The notes beneath the pieces were generated by a model. That model had not been told where the DNA came from. It did no database searches and saw only the letters and a program-made list of their open reading frames with translations. 33,983 bases of DNA from Candidatus Spechtbacteria bacterium RIFCSPLOWO2_12_FULL_38_22 (GTDB lineage: Bacteria > Patescibacteriota > Minisyncoccia > Spechtbacterales > 2-12-FULL-38-22). Where the stretch lies: NCBI GenBank assembly GCA_001820055.1, contig MHOK01000021.1, positions 1 to 33,983 of the forward strand. The letters run 5' to 3'. Position numbers and translations under genes: made by a program. Below, piece by piece: positions 1 through 9,230 of the stretch (position 1 is the first letter of the stretch; the number at the start of each line of letters is the position of its first letter).

Positions 1-154
1 AATGAGATACTCCTGACAATCTTTTTAACTCATAATGTGCGCCAACGCCTACTAAAACCAGGCTGGTTACCGCAGCCGTGCTTTTCATAGGAACTGTTAT
101 TACACGAATTCCGTTTTTTAATGTTGTTTTTTTATAATCCAGCTCTGGAAGCAT
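1..154 (-). CDS. M16-family zinc peptidase, N-terminal fragment (runs off window start)
   Basis: Minus-strand translation from ATG at 154: MLPELDYKKTTLKNGIRVITVPMKSTAAVTSLVLVGVGAHYELKRLSGVSH..., matching the M16 N-terminus style (LxNGxRVI...VGxGxxYE...GxSH). Not in the supplied ORF track because it is truncated. Confidence 0.8.
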   Translation of the reverse strand, partial: MLPELDYKKTTLKNGIRVITVPMKSTAAVTSLVLVGVGAHYELKRLSGVSH

Positions 155-218
155 AGATTTATTATATCAATGGTTGAATAATTATAAAACGAACTTCCAA
201 ATAAATCAAATAGCCCCC

Positions 219-280
219 ACGCTGCCTGTCTGCCGCCTGCCTGTCGGCAGACAGGGTAGGCAGGGATGCATGGGGGCCTA
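219..280. terminator. Nested inverted repeat, likely terminator of the RNase J-like gene / palindromic repeat
   Basis: gcccccacgctgcctgtctgcc...ggcagacagggtaggcagggatgcatgggggc; outer GCCCCCA/TGGGGGC arms and inner CTGTCTGCC/GGCAGACAG arms. Confidence 0.5.
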
Positions 281-290
281 ATTATTTTAA

Positions 291-1817
291 TTAAGGAACA
301 AGTATCACTTCTTCCAGATCTTCTGGTAGAATAACTGGAATTTCTCCCGCTATTTCCCCCAGCATTGCTCTTTGCTCCAAAGGAGCGTGAATGGGCATCA
401 ACACGGCGGGTTTGAGCATACGGATAATCTGCTCCAGGTCATCGCGCGGAGCGTGACCTGAAACATGAAGTTCCTTGAAAGTTATATTTGGACCAACGGA
501 TTTACGAACCCAAGGGAGTTCGTTTCCATCATGGCCCAATGGATAATAAATAGTACAACCTGTACCTCTCAATTGCTCCAAAACGGTTGCGACTTGTGGC
601 TCGTTTCCTGGAATAGTACGAGCTGCAAATACAACTATGTCATTTGGAGTTAGGTGAATGTCTTTCATGTCTTGATTATACTCAGGGTTCAAAAGCCTTG
701 TGAGAGCCGCAAGTGGCTCTGCCTGACTCCCTGTCAAAAAGATAATTGCGTTAGGAGAAACCTCAAATTCTCCATATGAATAGCGCATCCAGCTTCCTGG
801 AACAAATTCCTTATAACCACGACGTGTGGCATCCTCATCATCCTCATAAGACTCATAATTAAGCGGTCGCAACCCATGTCCCCACTTCATGTTGTCTTGC
901 ATGCTTCCACCGTGTATGACCACTGGCCGATCAACACCTTTGCGTCCAAGTGTCATCAAGACCTCCAACAATTTGGGCTGGGATGAAAACATGGTGGCAA
1001 AAACCCTTCTGTCAGGATTTTCATCAATAATTCCAAGCAAACTGTCAATTGCAATATCCTCTGCCTTGCCTGGACCCTTTTTGTCAGCTCCAGTAGCATC
1101 CAGCATTAGAAGGTCTGGGCTCTTCAATCTTTCGTCCGAAAGCGTTCTAACAAAATCAAAAGTTTCCCGTTGATTCGCCCCATGAAGACGAACATCACCA
1201 GAATAAATAATTTTTTTACCTGCTACTTCAATAATGACTCCAAGCGAATCGGCAACGCTGTGATTCACTTTGAAAAAGCTGAATACAACACTATTTTCTC
1301 TATCGGCATCCGGATGGCCAAAAACTTCTTCGGTTTTATCATCAACAATCAAAATGTGATCATCGTAAATCTCAAGCCGGTGATGTGAAGCAATTGTATA
1401 ACGACTATCCAAAAGCGGATTGGGCTTTTTAGCAAGTGCGCGATGTTCTCGCGACTGCTGCATATTTGCTGCGTATTGCGGCATAAGGAAATACGGTAAT
1501 TCCTTTCCACTCTCTACAAGAAACTCGGCTAATTTATTAGTTCCGCCATCGTGATCGCGATGAGCGTGGCTAATAACTACCGCATCAATAACTACATCGT
1601 TTGGAATAGCACTAAAATTCGGAACATGGTTCCAATCAAGGCCCAAGGTCGTATCTTCATCCCAACCAGGGATGCTCTGCCCACAGTCAAGCAAATACCC
1701 AAATTTAGTTGCATCTGCATATTCAACCGTAAGTAAATAGCAATTCTTATTTCCTATACCAGAAAGGCCTCCGCCAATACTGGTAACAGAAACTTTCTTA
1801 ACTTGAATATCATTCAA
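291..1817 (-). CDS. Metallo-beta-lactamase fold ribonuclease, RNase J-like
   Basis: 508 aa; HxHxDH motif in SHAHRDHDGG, later IIYSGDVRLHG and HVSGHAPRDDLEQII resembling RNase J / beta-CASP proteins. Confidence 0.8.
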   Translation of the reverse strand: MNDIQVKKVSVTSIGGGLSGIGNKNCYLLTVEYADATKFGYLLDCGQSIPGWDEDTTLGLDWNHVPNFSAIPNDVVIDAVVISHAHRDHDGGTNKLAEFLVESGKELPYFLMPQYAANMQQSREHRALAKKPNPLLDSRYTIASHHRLEIYDDHILIVDDKTEEVFGHPDADRENSVVFSFFKVNHSVADSLGVIIEVAGKKIIYSGDVRLHGANQRETFDFVRTLSDERLKSPDLLMLDATGADKKGPGKAEDIAIDSLLGIIDENPDRRVFATMFSSQPKLLEVLMTLGRKGVDRPVVIHGGSMQDNMKWGHGLRPLNYESYEDDEDATRRGYKEFVPGSWMRYSYGEFEVSPNAIIFLTGSQAEPLAALTRLLNPEYNQDMKDIHLTPNDIVVFAARTIPGNEPQVATVLEQLRGTGCTIYYPLGHDGNELPWVRKSVGPNITFKELHVSGHAPRDDLEQIIRMLKPAVLMPIHAPLEQRAMLGEIAGEIPVILPEDLEEVILVP

Positions 1818-1943
1818 CTTAACTCACCTTCCTTTCCGTTGTTGTGCTGCTATACAGCTATAAATTTGCCTACAAAAAAACACCAAACTAAAGTAAACTT
1901 ATAGCTGTATAGCCATATTTTTAAAGAACTCTTTCTTAGCCAA

Positions 1944-1972
1944 ACTATAGCACAATATTAAAAGAATTGCAA
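1944..1972 (-). promoter_or_regulatory. Putative sigma70-type promoter for the RNase J-like gene
   Basis: On minus strand: TTGCAA-17 nt-TATAGT. Confidence 0.45.
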
Positions 1973-1996
1973 GAGTTTACTATAAATTCGTAACAC

Positions 1997-2132
1997 AAAA
2001 TAAAAAACAGTGCGATTTATTTCGTCGTAAGCCTGCCTGCGGCCTGCCTACGCACAACGTGCAGGTAGGTAGGCAGGCGGGAATGAGCGTAGCGAATGGC
2101 AGCGTGAAATAAATTGCACTGTTTTTTATTTT
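1997..2132. repeat. 136-bp inverted repeat with 27-nt arms, probable glyS terminator or MITE-like palindrome
   Basis: Left arm aaaataaaaaacagtgcgatttatttc (1997..2023) and right arm gaaataaattgcactgttttttatttt (2106..2132) pair over 27 positions with a single G:T. Confidence 0.7.
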
Positions 2133-2155
2133 TTATTTTATAAGTTTATATATGG

Positions 2156-3535
2156 CTAAGATACTAACTTCTTAAACTCCTTTCCGTCAAAATACATACC
2201 CAATGTATCCAGCAAGTCGTCTATTTTTACTCTTATTTGTTTCATAGAATCCCTGTCGCGCAATGTGACACTTTTGTCTTTTAGCGTATCGTGGTCTATG
2301 GTTATGCAAAGCGGAGTCCCGATTTCATCATGCCTTCTATATCTTCGCCCAATAGCTCCCGATTCATCGTACTGGGCAACGTAGCAAGGTAGAATGCTTT
2401 CAAAAATTTCGCGCGCATGCTTAACTAACTTTTTGTCGTTTTGAAGTAAGGGAAATACCGCTACTTTGATAGGCGCCATCCACCTAGGAAATTTTATAAC
2501 TATTCTCTGTTCGTCTTCTGCGTAAACATCCAGCAATACACAAAGCAATGTTCTTTCCAATCCAAAAGAGGGTTCAATAACATGCGGTACAATTTTTTCG
2601 TTTGTATTTGGGTCTGTATAGTTTAAATCCTCTCCGCTATGCTCCATATGATTGCGCAAATCAAAATCTGTACGGTAAGCTAGTCCGTATAATTCTTTTG
2701 TTCCAAATGGAAAATTATATTGAATATCAACCGTTCTTTTAGAGTAGTGAGCAAGTTTGCTACTTGGAGTTTCATAATTTTCCAAATTTTTTTTGTTTAT
2801 TCCACAGTGTTCCAGCCATTTGTGCATTTGCCCCAGCCAATATTTGAAATGTTTTTCCCATTCTTTTTCTTGAACAAAGTACTCAAACTCCATCAAGTCA
2901 AACTCCCGGGTTCTATAGATATAATTTCCTGGAGTAATTTCATTGCGAAACGCTTTACCGCAAGCGGCAATGCCAAATGGAAGGCGAGCTCTCATCGTAG
3001 TAAAAACGTTTTTAAAATTAACAAACATGGCTTGAGCAATTTCTGGCCTCAAATAAACTGTGCTGTCATCGTTCTCTATCGGGCCCAAGTTTGTTTTAAA
3101 CATCAAATTGAATTGTTTAGGTTGAGCTAGTTCATTGCCTTTTGGACTTTTTAAGTTAGTATCCTGCGCTTTTTCCACCATGTCCTGCTCGCTCATTTCA
3201 GACACATTTATACCCTCTTTTTCTAGCAGATGGTCTAGTCGATAACGTTCGTTCGTTTTTTTATCTTCAACAAGCGGATCTGAAAACTCCTTCAAATGTC
3301 CGGAGCTTTCCCATACTTTCGTATTCATAATTACCGCAGGGTCAATTCCAAAAACATCTTCGCGGCTTTCCACAAACCATTTCCACCATTCCTGCCGTAT
3401 ATTATTTTTTAAAGCAACTCCAAGCGGTCCAAAGTCCCAAGAGTTAGCAAGACCGCCATAAATATCCGAACCCGGATATATAAAACCGCGCCGTTTTGCC
3501 AATGATTCAATTTTTTGCATTAAGTTATCCATCAA
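2156..3535 (-). CDS. glyS: Glycyl-tRNA synthetase, dimeric class II type
   Basis: 459 aa; KRRGFIYPGSDIYGGLANSWDFGPLGVALKNNIRQEWW and PHVIEPSFGLERTLLCVL are diagnostic of bacterial alpha2 GlyRS. Confidence 0.95.
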   Translation of the reverse strand: MMDNLMQKIESLAKRRGFIYPGSDIYGGLANSWDFGPLGVALKNNIRQEWWKWFVESREDVFGIDPAVIMNTKVWESSGHLKEFSDPLVEDKKTNERYRLDHLLEKEGINVSEMSEQDMVEKAQDTNLKSPKGNELAQPKQFNLMFKTNLGPIENDDSTVYLRPEIAQAMFVNFKNVFTTMRARLPFGIAACGKAFRNEITPGNYIYRTREFDLMEFEYFVQEKEWEKHFKYWLGQMHKWLEHCGINKKNLENYETPSSKLAHYSKRTVDIQYNFPFGTKELYGLAYRTDFDLRNHMEHSGEDLNYTDPNTNEKIVPHVIEPSFGLERTLLCVLLDVYAEDEQRIVIKFPRWMAPIKVAVFPLLQNDKKLVKHAREIFESILPCYVAQYDESGAIGRRYRRHDEIGTPLCITIDHDTLKDKSVTLRDRDSMKQIRVKIDDLLDTLGMYFDGKEFKKLVS

Positions 3536-3543
3536 CTATATAT

Positions 3544-5142
3544 TTAGCGGTTAACTTGTCCTATGTCCTGCTCTAAAAACGCGCCTGTAAACTCATCGAT
3601 GCCGGTAAGTTTTGTTTGTTCTAAAATGTCACTGCCGTCACTACCAGATAAGCCGATTTTAAACTCTGCTTCGCGAGGCGAAAATATGCTACCCATTCCC
3701 ACATCAACACTGCCAACATTCCAAATTACAGTGTTGCTGGAAGATATAAATTGTATATTTTCATTAGATGGAGCTACATCTCCGATCCATTTTACATATG
3801 CGGGAAGCACGGCTTCCACCTGAACAGATTTTGCTTTATTTAACGTATTGCTTAAACCCCAATGAACAACATACTCCCCTTGGCCAACGCTGACTACATC
3901 CTGATCCAATTTTAAATCGGTAGTAATGCTAATGGTCAGTTTGTTGTCTGCCTGCAAAATAGTGCCGCCAAGCGACAAATCGTCCTCTTGAGATTTTATT
4001 TTTGTCTCTATGGTAACAACTTTTTCTGTATCATTAACGTTAGCTGGAACTAAGTTGTCCTTCACATTAAATGAGGCCAAAAACTCTCCTCCTTCATCTA
4101 TGTCCACAAACCGTAAATTTGAGATTGTATTTTTGTCCCACTGTATTATCCCAGTATTTCTATCTATGGTAGCTCCTGAGGCGGTTATGCTTGATGTGTC
4201 TATTAAATCCCTGGATATCATCGCGCTCACGACAACATCCTCAAGGGCTTGTTCGGACTTATTTGTGTAGGAAACTCTTATTACAATCTTGTCCCCCGCC
4301 TGTATCATATTATCTGGCGGACCTTCAACTTGCTGACTTAAAAATATCGGGGATTTTGAAACTTCAACAATCTTCTCTACGCTGTTTAGCGGCAAAAAGG
4401 TTACGCCCTCCAATTTGCCTAGTTGTATATTAAAACTATACGAGGATTCACTCCCTTGGGGAATTCCCAAAAACTCCCTTTTTATATTGTCTCCTTCCCG
4501 CAAATTACCGAGTTTCCACACAGTTTCATAATCAAAATCTTGATTTGTATCTTGCAATTTAAAATTCTCTGGAAAATTTAACTTCAGATATATGGGGGAT
4601 GTGTCGATATCTGAATTTGGAACGATATGGATTGTACCCCTTACTTCCTGCTGAGAATATATTGAATTTGGCAAATCAAAAATCATAGAAACATCTAGTT
4701 TCCCTATAATAACTTCCGCCGTCGCCACGCTTACAAATCTAGCAGAAACGCCTTCTGGGGAATAGTCTGCTCTAATGCGTATATTTTCTTTAGATTTATC
4801 TGATGAAGCGACTAAACTAAACTCCACACGATACTCTTCTCCAGCTCCTATCCTTGCTATGCTGCTTTCCGGGCCGCCGTCCTTGTTGTCAAGTGAGAAA
4901 GCGGAAGGTATTTCTATAAACAAATTAACATCCAATAAAGCTTTGCCAGAATTATTCTTAATGACCGCAAAAAATGTTTCTAGTTGTCCATTTTCAACTT
5001 GCGTTGGACCATCTATGCTTACTTTCACTTCTTTTGTAGAAAAATCTCCTCTGCCAAACCAAACAAAAATCGCCAACGATATAAGGGCTAATATGGAAAG
5101 CGGCATCAAATGCCATGCTTTTAATTTTTTTCTAATCTTCAT
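3544..5142 (-). CDS. Membrane-anchored surface protein with DUF11-like/beta-sandwich repeats
   Basis: 532 aa; N-terminal TM anchor (MPLSILALISLAIFVWFG) followed by repeats such as VSYTNKSEQALEDVVVSAMIS. Confidence 0.5.
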   Translation of the reverse strand: MKIRKKLKAWHLMPLSILALISLAIFVWFGRGDFSTKEVKVSIDGPTQVENGQLETFFAVIKNNSGKALLDVNLFIEIPSAFSLDNKDGGPESSIARIGAGEEYRVEFSLVASSDKSKENIRIRADYSPEGVSARFVSVATAEVIIGKLDVSMIFDLPNSIYSQQEVRGTIHIVPNSDIDTSPIYLKLNFPENFKLQDTNQDFDYETVWKLGNLREGDNIKREFLGIPQGSESSYSFNIQLGKLEGVTFLPLNSVEKIVEVSKSPIFLSQQVEGPPDNMIQAGDKIVIRVSYTNKSEQALEDVVVSAMISRDLIDTSSITASGATIDRNTGIIQWDKNTISNLRFVDIDEGGEFLASFNVKDNLVPANVNDTEKVVTIETKIKSQEDDLSLGGTILQADNKLTISITTDLKLDQDVVSVGQGEYVVHWGLSNTLNKAKSVQVEAVLPAYVKWIGDVAPSNENIQFISSSNTVIWNVGSVDVGMGSIFSPREAEFKIGLSGSDGSDILEQTKLTGIDEFTGAFLEQDIGQVNR

Positions 5143-5148
5143 AAAAAT

Positions 5149-5712
5149 TTAGTTAAAAAATTCTAAGGATGTATCAAATCTATTTTCAAAAACTTTTTTT
5201 AATTGATAATCAAGTTGCGCCTTGCTGTCTATGCTATCTAAATTTAATTCCACAATACTTAAACCAAGTATATTCAAGAGCTCTGCAATCCACCCTCTTT
5301 GTGCAGTCCAAAACTCAAAATTCAAACTTTTTTGACTCAATATCTTGTTTGTAGTACTTAGGGCAACATTTAATAACTTCCATATCTTTATATCTTTTTG
5401 GTTTTCAAAAACTAATGAATCCACAGTCCTGAAAAAAGATATTAGATGTCCCATTGCCCTAAAGTCCGAGTTTGTTTTGGAACATATTTTTTTCTCGCTT
5501 ACTCCTGAAATTATATATCCGCCGCGACCTAAAACTAAAGAGCACTGAATAATTCCCACCGCATGAAAAAAATTGCCCTGTTTAGTGGTAACTTTCTTTG
5601 AACTCTTAGCCTTCGCCACAAGTTTTCCGAAGTCTTTTGTATATAAAGAAACAATTTCATCTGCTTCTCCAACCTTGTTTGTATTTAAAACGACCGCATA
5701 CGTTGTGTACAT
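5149..5712 (-). CDS. recO: DNA repair protein RecO (short form)
   Basis: 187 aa; YTTYAVVLNTNKVGEADEIVSLYTKDFGKLVAKAKSSKK is the RecO N-terminal OB fold pattern. Confidence 0.8.
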   Translation of the reverse strand: MYTTYAVVLNTNKVGEADEIVSLYTKDFGKLVAKAKSSKKVTTKQGNFFHAVGIIQCSLVLGRGGYIISGVSEKKICSKTNSDFRAMGHLISFFRTVDSLVFENQKDIKIWKLLNVALSTTNKILSQKSLNFEFWTAQRGWIAELLNILGLSIVELNLDSIDSKAQLDYQLKKVFENRFDTSLEFFN

Positions 5713-5721
5713 ATATACTAG

Positions 5722-8700
5722 CTATACTTTATCAATAGCCATAATTACCATGTCTCTATTATCCCACTTAAATTCCACTTTTGCATCATGCTTCTCGCCA
5801 TTAACCTTTTGCTCACTTATTTTTGTTGCGTTTGTGTCTTGTGCTATACGAGCTTCCCACTTAGCTAATTTCCCTTCAAAAGTTTGAGGTAAAGAATATT
5901 CTACCTTAATCTTATCGGCAGGGTGAAGCTTAAGCGATTTTCTCATTCCTTGAATATGGCGTATCATTTCACGAATGTTTCCCTCCAGTCTTAAGGCTTC
6001 GGACAACTCAATGTCCAGCATTACTTCATTATTTTGGCCATACGTTTTCCAGTTTTTATTTTTAGAATCTACATTCTTTAAATTTATAACCTCTTTGACA
6101 TTAAGCTCTTCCTTCAAAATTTCCATATATTTATTGTCTAAAACTTTCGGTACGGCTAAGGCTTGCAGGGGCTGACGCACGCGCATAGCGTTATCTGATC
6201 TTATGCTTAAACCTACTTGCGCCCAATCTTGCACTAATTTCATGTTGTTTAACACTTCCTGTTCTTTTTTTGTAATAGCCAAATACTTTGGATAATCCTC
6301 CCAATGAACACTAGTGTTCTCCTTTTTATTTACTTTTTGCCACACATATTCTGCCACAAAAGGAGTAAATGGCGCTATAAGTTTTGCTACCTCGCTTAAC
6401 ACAAAGGACAGAGTTTTTTCTGCTTCGCTCTTTTGTATTTTATTTTTTGGTTTTTGAAAACGCTCACGGCTTCTTCTAACATACCAGTTGGATAGGTCTT
6501 GCATAACAAATTCGTCAATAATACGAGCCGCTTCAACCACATTATAACTATCCATGTATTGAGAAACTTTCTTAGACAACTCTTTGAGCCGTGCGCTTAC
6601 CCATAGATCCAAACTGTTTTTTGTTTTTATGTCAGAAAACTTTTTCGGCGCGCGGACAGATGAAGAATATGTGTGTAAAAAAATGTATGAATTTAAAAAG
6701 GTCAAAATAAACCTATGCAAACGTTCTTTAACATCCCGCTCGGAAAATCTCTTAACAGCTCCGGGGTTATTAACTGTAAAAAAATACCAACGCACAGCAT
6801 CCATGCCATACACATCTGCAAGTTTCCATGGGTCTACGATATTTCCCTTGCTTTTGCTCATTTTTTGACCCTTTTCGTCTAAAACATGCCCTAGAGATAT
6901 AACATTTTTGTATGCAGGAGCTTTACCCAAAATAACGGAAATCGCATGCAGTGTATAAAACCATCCGCGCGTCTGATCTATAGCTTCGCAAATATACTCT
7001 GCCGGATAATTAGTGCCTTTATCTATGGCATTTTTATTCTCAAAAGGATAATGCAATGAGGCAAGGGGCATAGCACCGGAATCAAACCAAACATCTACCA
7101 AGTCTTTTACCCTTGACATCTGACCTTTTTTACACTTATTGCACTTAAATTTTATTTCGTCCACAAATGGCCGATGAAAATCTAATTCCCCACCCTTGTT
7201 GTACGGGAAAAAACCGTAGTTAAGTTCACGAAACTGGCCCGTTTTTATGTAGTTATTACTAAGGCGGCAGTTAATCGTCTCATCAACTGTTCGTCCTTGC
7301 ATACTCGTTTCAAGCATCCATATTGGATCTCCATGACTAACCAGCAATATCTTTTTACCTTTATATTTTTTTTCTAATTTATTCATAACAGCCATCATTC
7401 TTTCCCTTAAAGCCGCAAGGGTTTCTCCTTTGTGTGGATTTTCTGTAAATTTTTCTTTTTCTGTTTTAAATAACTTCTCGTATTCAGCGAATTTTTTGCC
7501 ATCTACATTACCGACCCCAATTTCTATCAACTCCTTATCAAATATAATATCTTCTATCCCCAACTGTGTAGCGACGATCTCTGCTGTTTGTCTTGTGCGT
7601 ATTAGGGGTGAAGAAACAATCACATCAATACCTCCTTTCTTTTTTAATTCTAAAGCAGACTTCTTAACCTCCTTTATACCCTTTTGGGTTAAACCGTACT
7701 TTGGGTTATCAGTTTTAATACTGCTAATAGACATCCCCAGTTTGTTATGACCCGCATAGCCATGACGCATCACAAAATATTTATTTTTACCTCGCGTTAA
7801 TTGCGATAAATCACTTCTTGAGCCCACGACTTCCATGTGTTTACAACTATTACATTTCCAAATGGGAAGCGGTGTCCCCCAGTATCTAGAACGAGAAAAC
7901 GCCCAATCTTTAACCTCTCGCAACCATTCTCCAAACCTACCTTCCTTCAAATAGTCGGGTACCCAATTTATTTTCTTATTCGCATTTATAAGTTCTTCGC
8001 GTAACTTGCTTATTCCTACAAACCAAGAATTCATAGCATAGTAAAGAAGCGGAGTCTTGCATCGCCAACAAAATGGATAACTATGCTTATACGGCAATAC
8101 TTTGTATAACTGATTTTTTGCTTTTAAGCGGTCTATTATTGCCGGCTCCGCGTCTTTCACAAACCGGCCCGCAAATTCTTTCACGCGCTCATTAAAGCGT
8201 CCATTTTCATCCACTGTGTGATATTTAGGCAGTCCAAGCTTAACTCCCAAGTTATAATCGTCCTCTCCATACATAACCGCCGTATGCACTATCCCTGTTC
8301 CTTCTTCTGTAGTTACAAAATCCGCCTCCACCACATAATGTTTCCTGTCTTTTATATCAGAAAATGAATCAAATAGAGGCTCGTATTCTATACCAACCAA
8401 ACTAGAACCCTCAAGTTCTTTTATAACTTTGTACCCACCCTCCAACACCTTAAGTAACGGCGTTGCTAAAATATAATACTCGGAATTCTGCTGAACAAGC
8501 GAATATTTAATATCCTTACCGATAGCTAAAGCAACATTCCCGGGAAGCGTCCATGGCGTTGTTGTCCAAGCCAAAAGAAAGGTTGTAGTTGGTAGTGAGT
8601 GGTGAGTAGGGTTTTTAACACGAAATTTTATAAATACGGAATTTTCAGTTACATCTTCGTATCCCTGCGCTACTTCGTGGGAAGAAAGTCCTGTCCCACA

Positions 8701-9228
8701 GCGTGGACAACGCGGAATCACTTTATATCCCTCATATAATAAACCTTTCTCGTGCATTTGTTTTATGACCCACCAAAGACTTTCCATATACAACGGATCA
8801 TAAGTTATATAGGGGTTATCCAAATCTATCCAAAACCCCATGCGTTCGGTTAGGTTTTCCCAGTCTTTTTTATATTTCCAAACCGAATCCTTACATTTTT
8901 CATTGAATTTGGCTATTCCATATTCTTCTATTTGTTTTTTGTTATTTATTCCCAGTTCCCTTTCAACCTCAAGCTCCACCGGAAGTCCGTGAGTATCCCA
9001 TCCACCCCTTCGCTCTACACAAAATCCTTTCATTGTCTTATACCTACAAATAACATCTTTAAAACTGCGCGCCTCAACATGATGAAAACCGGGGCGGCCA
9101 TTTGCAGTTGGCGGACCTTCAAAAAATACAAAACTGCGGTTTTTTGACCGCTTGTCTACACTGCGTTTAAATGCGTGGGACTCTCTCCAAAATTTAAGTA
9201 TTTGTTTTTCTATTTCTATAATTTCCAT
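5722..9228 (-). CDS. ileS: Isoleucyl-tRNA synthetase with inserted histidine-phosphatase domain
   Basis: 1168 aa; FFEGPPTANGRPGFHH (HIGH-type region), KMSKSKGN (KMSKS), WDTHGLPVE; internal segment NKYFVMRHGYAGHN...VSSPLIRTRQTAEIVA...ILLVSHGDPIW is a histidine phosphatase. Confidence 0.95.
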   Translation of the reverse strand: MEIIEIEKQILKFWRESHAFKRSVDKRSKNRSFVFFEGPPTANGRPGFHHVEARSFKDVICRYKTMKGFCVERRGGWDTHGLPVELEVERELGINNKKQIEEYGIAKFNEKCKDSVWKYKKDWENLTERMGFWIDLDNPYITYDPLYMESLWWVIKQMHEKGLLYEGYKVIPRCPRCGTGLSSHEVAQGYEDVTENSVFIKFRVKNPTHHSLPTTTFLLAWTTTPWTLPGNVALAIGKDIKYSLVQQNSEYYILATPLLKVLEGGYKVIKELEGSSLVGIEYEPLFDSFSDIKDRKHYVVEADFVTTEEGTGIVHTAVMYGEDDYNLGVKLGLPKYHTVDENGRFNERVKEFAGRFVKDAEPAIIDRLKAKNQLYKVLPYKHSYPFCWRCKTPLLYYAMNSWFVGISKLREELINANKKINWVPDYLKEGRFGEWLREVKDWAFSRSRYWGTPLPIWKCNSCKHMEVVGSRSDLSQLTRGKNKYFVMRHGYAGHNKLGMSISSIKTDNPKYGLTQKGIKEVKKSALELKKKGGIDVIVSSPLIRTRQTAEIVATQLGIEDIIFDKELIEIGVGNVDGKKFAEYEKLFKTEKEKFTENPHKGETLAALRERMMAVMNKLEKKYKGKKILLVSHGDPIWMLETSMQGRTVDETINCRLSNNYIKTGQFRELNYGFFPYNKGGELDFHRPFVDEIKFKCNKCKKGQMSRVKDLVDVWFDSGAMPLASLHYPFENKNAIDKGTNYPAEYICEAIDQTRGWFYTLHAISVILGKAPAYKNVISLGHVLDEKGQKMSKSKGNIVDPWKLADVYGMDAVRWYFFTVNNPGAVKRFSERDVKERLHRFILTFLNSYIFLHTYSSSVRAPKKFSDIKTKNSLDLWVSARLKELSKKVSQYMDSYNVVEAARIIDEFVMQDLSNWYVRRSRERFQKPKNKIQKSEAEKTLSFVLSEVAKLIAPFTPFVAEYVWQKVNKKENTSVHWEDYPKYLAITKKEQEVLNNMKLVQDWAQVGLSIRSDNAMRVRQPLQALAVPKVLDNKYMEILKEELNVKEVINLKNVDSKNKNWKTYGQNNEVMLDIELSEALRLEGNIREMIRHIQGMRKSLKLHPADKIKVEYSLPQTFEGKLAKWEARIAQDTNATKISEQKVNGEKHDAKVEFKWDNRDMVIMAIDKV

Positions 9229-9230
9229 AT

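Noticed and set aside
889-1173. Plus-strand ORFs antisense to core genes (e.g. 889..1173, 2720..3130, 4775..5152, 7430..7750 and similar)
   Set aside because: They lie opposite strongly supported coding genes (RNase J-like, glyS, DUF11-like, ileS) and show no recognisable family; treated as shadow ORFs.
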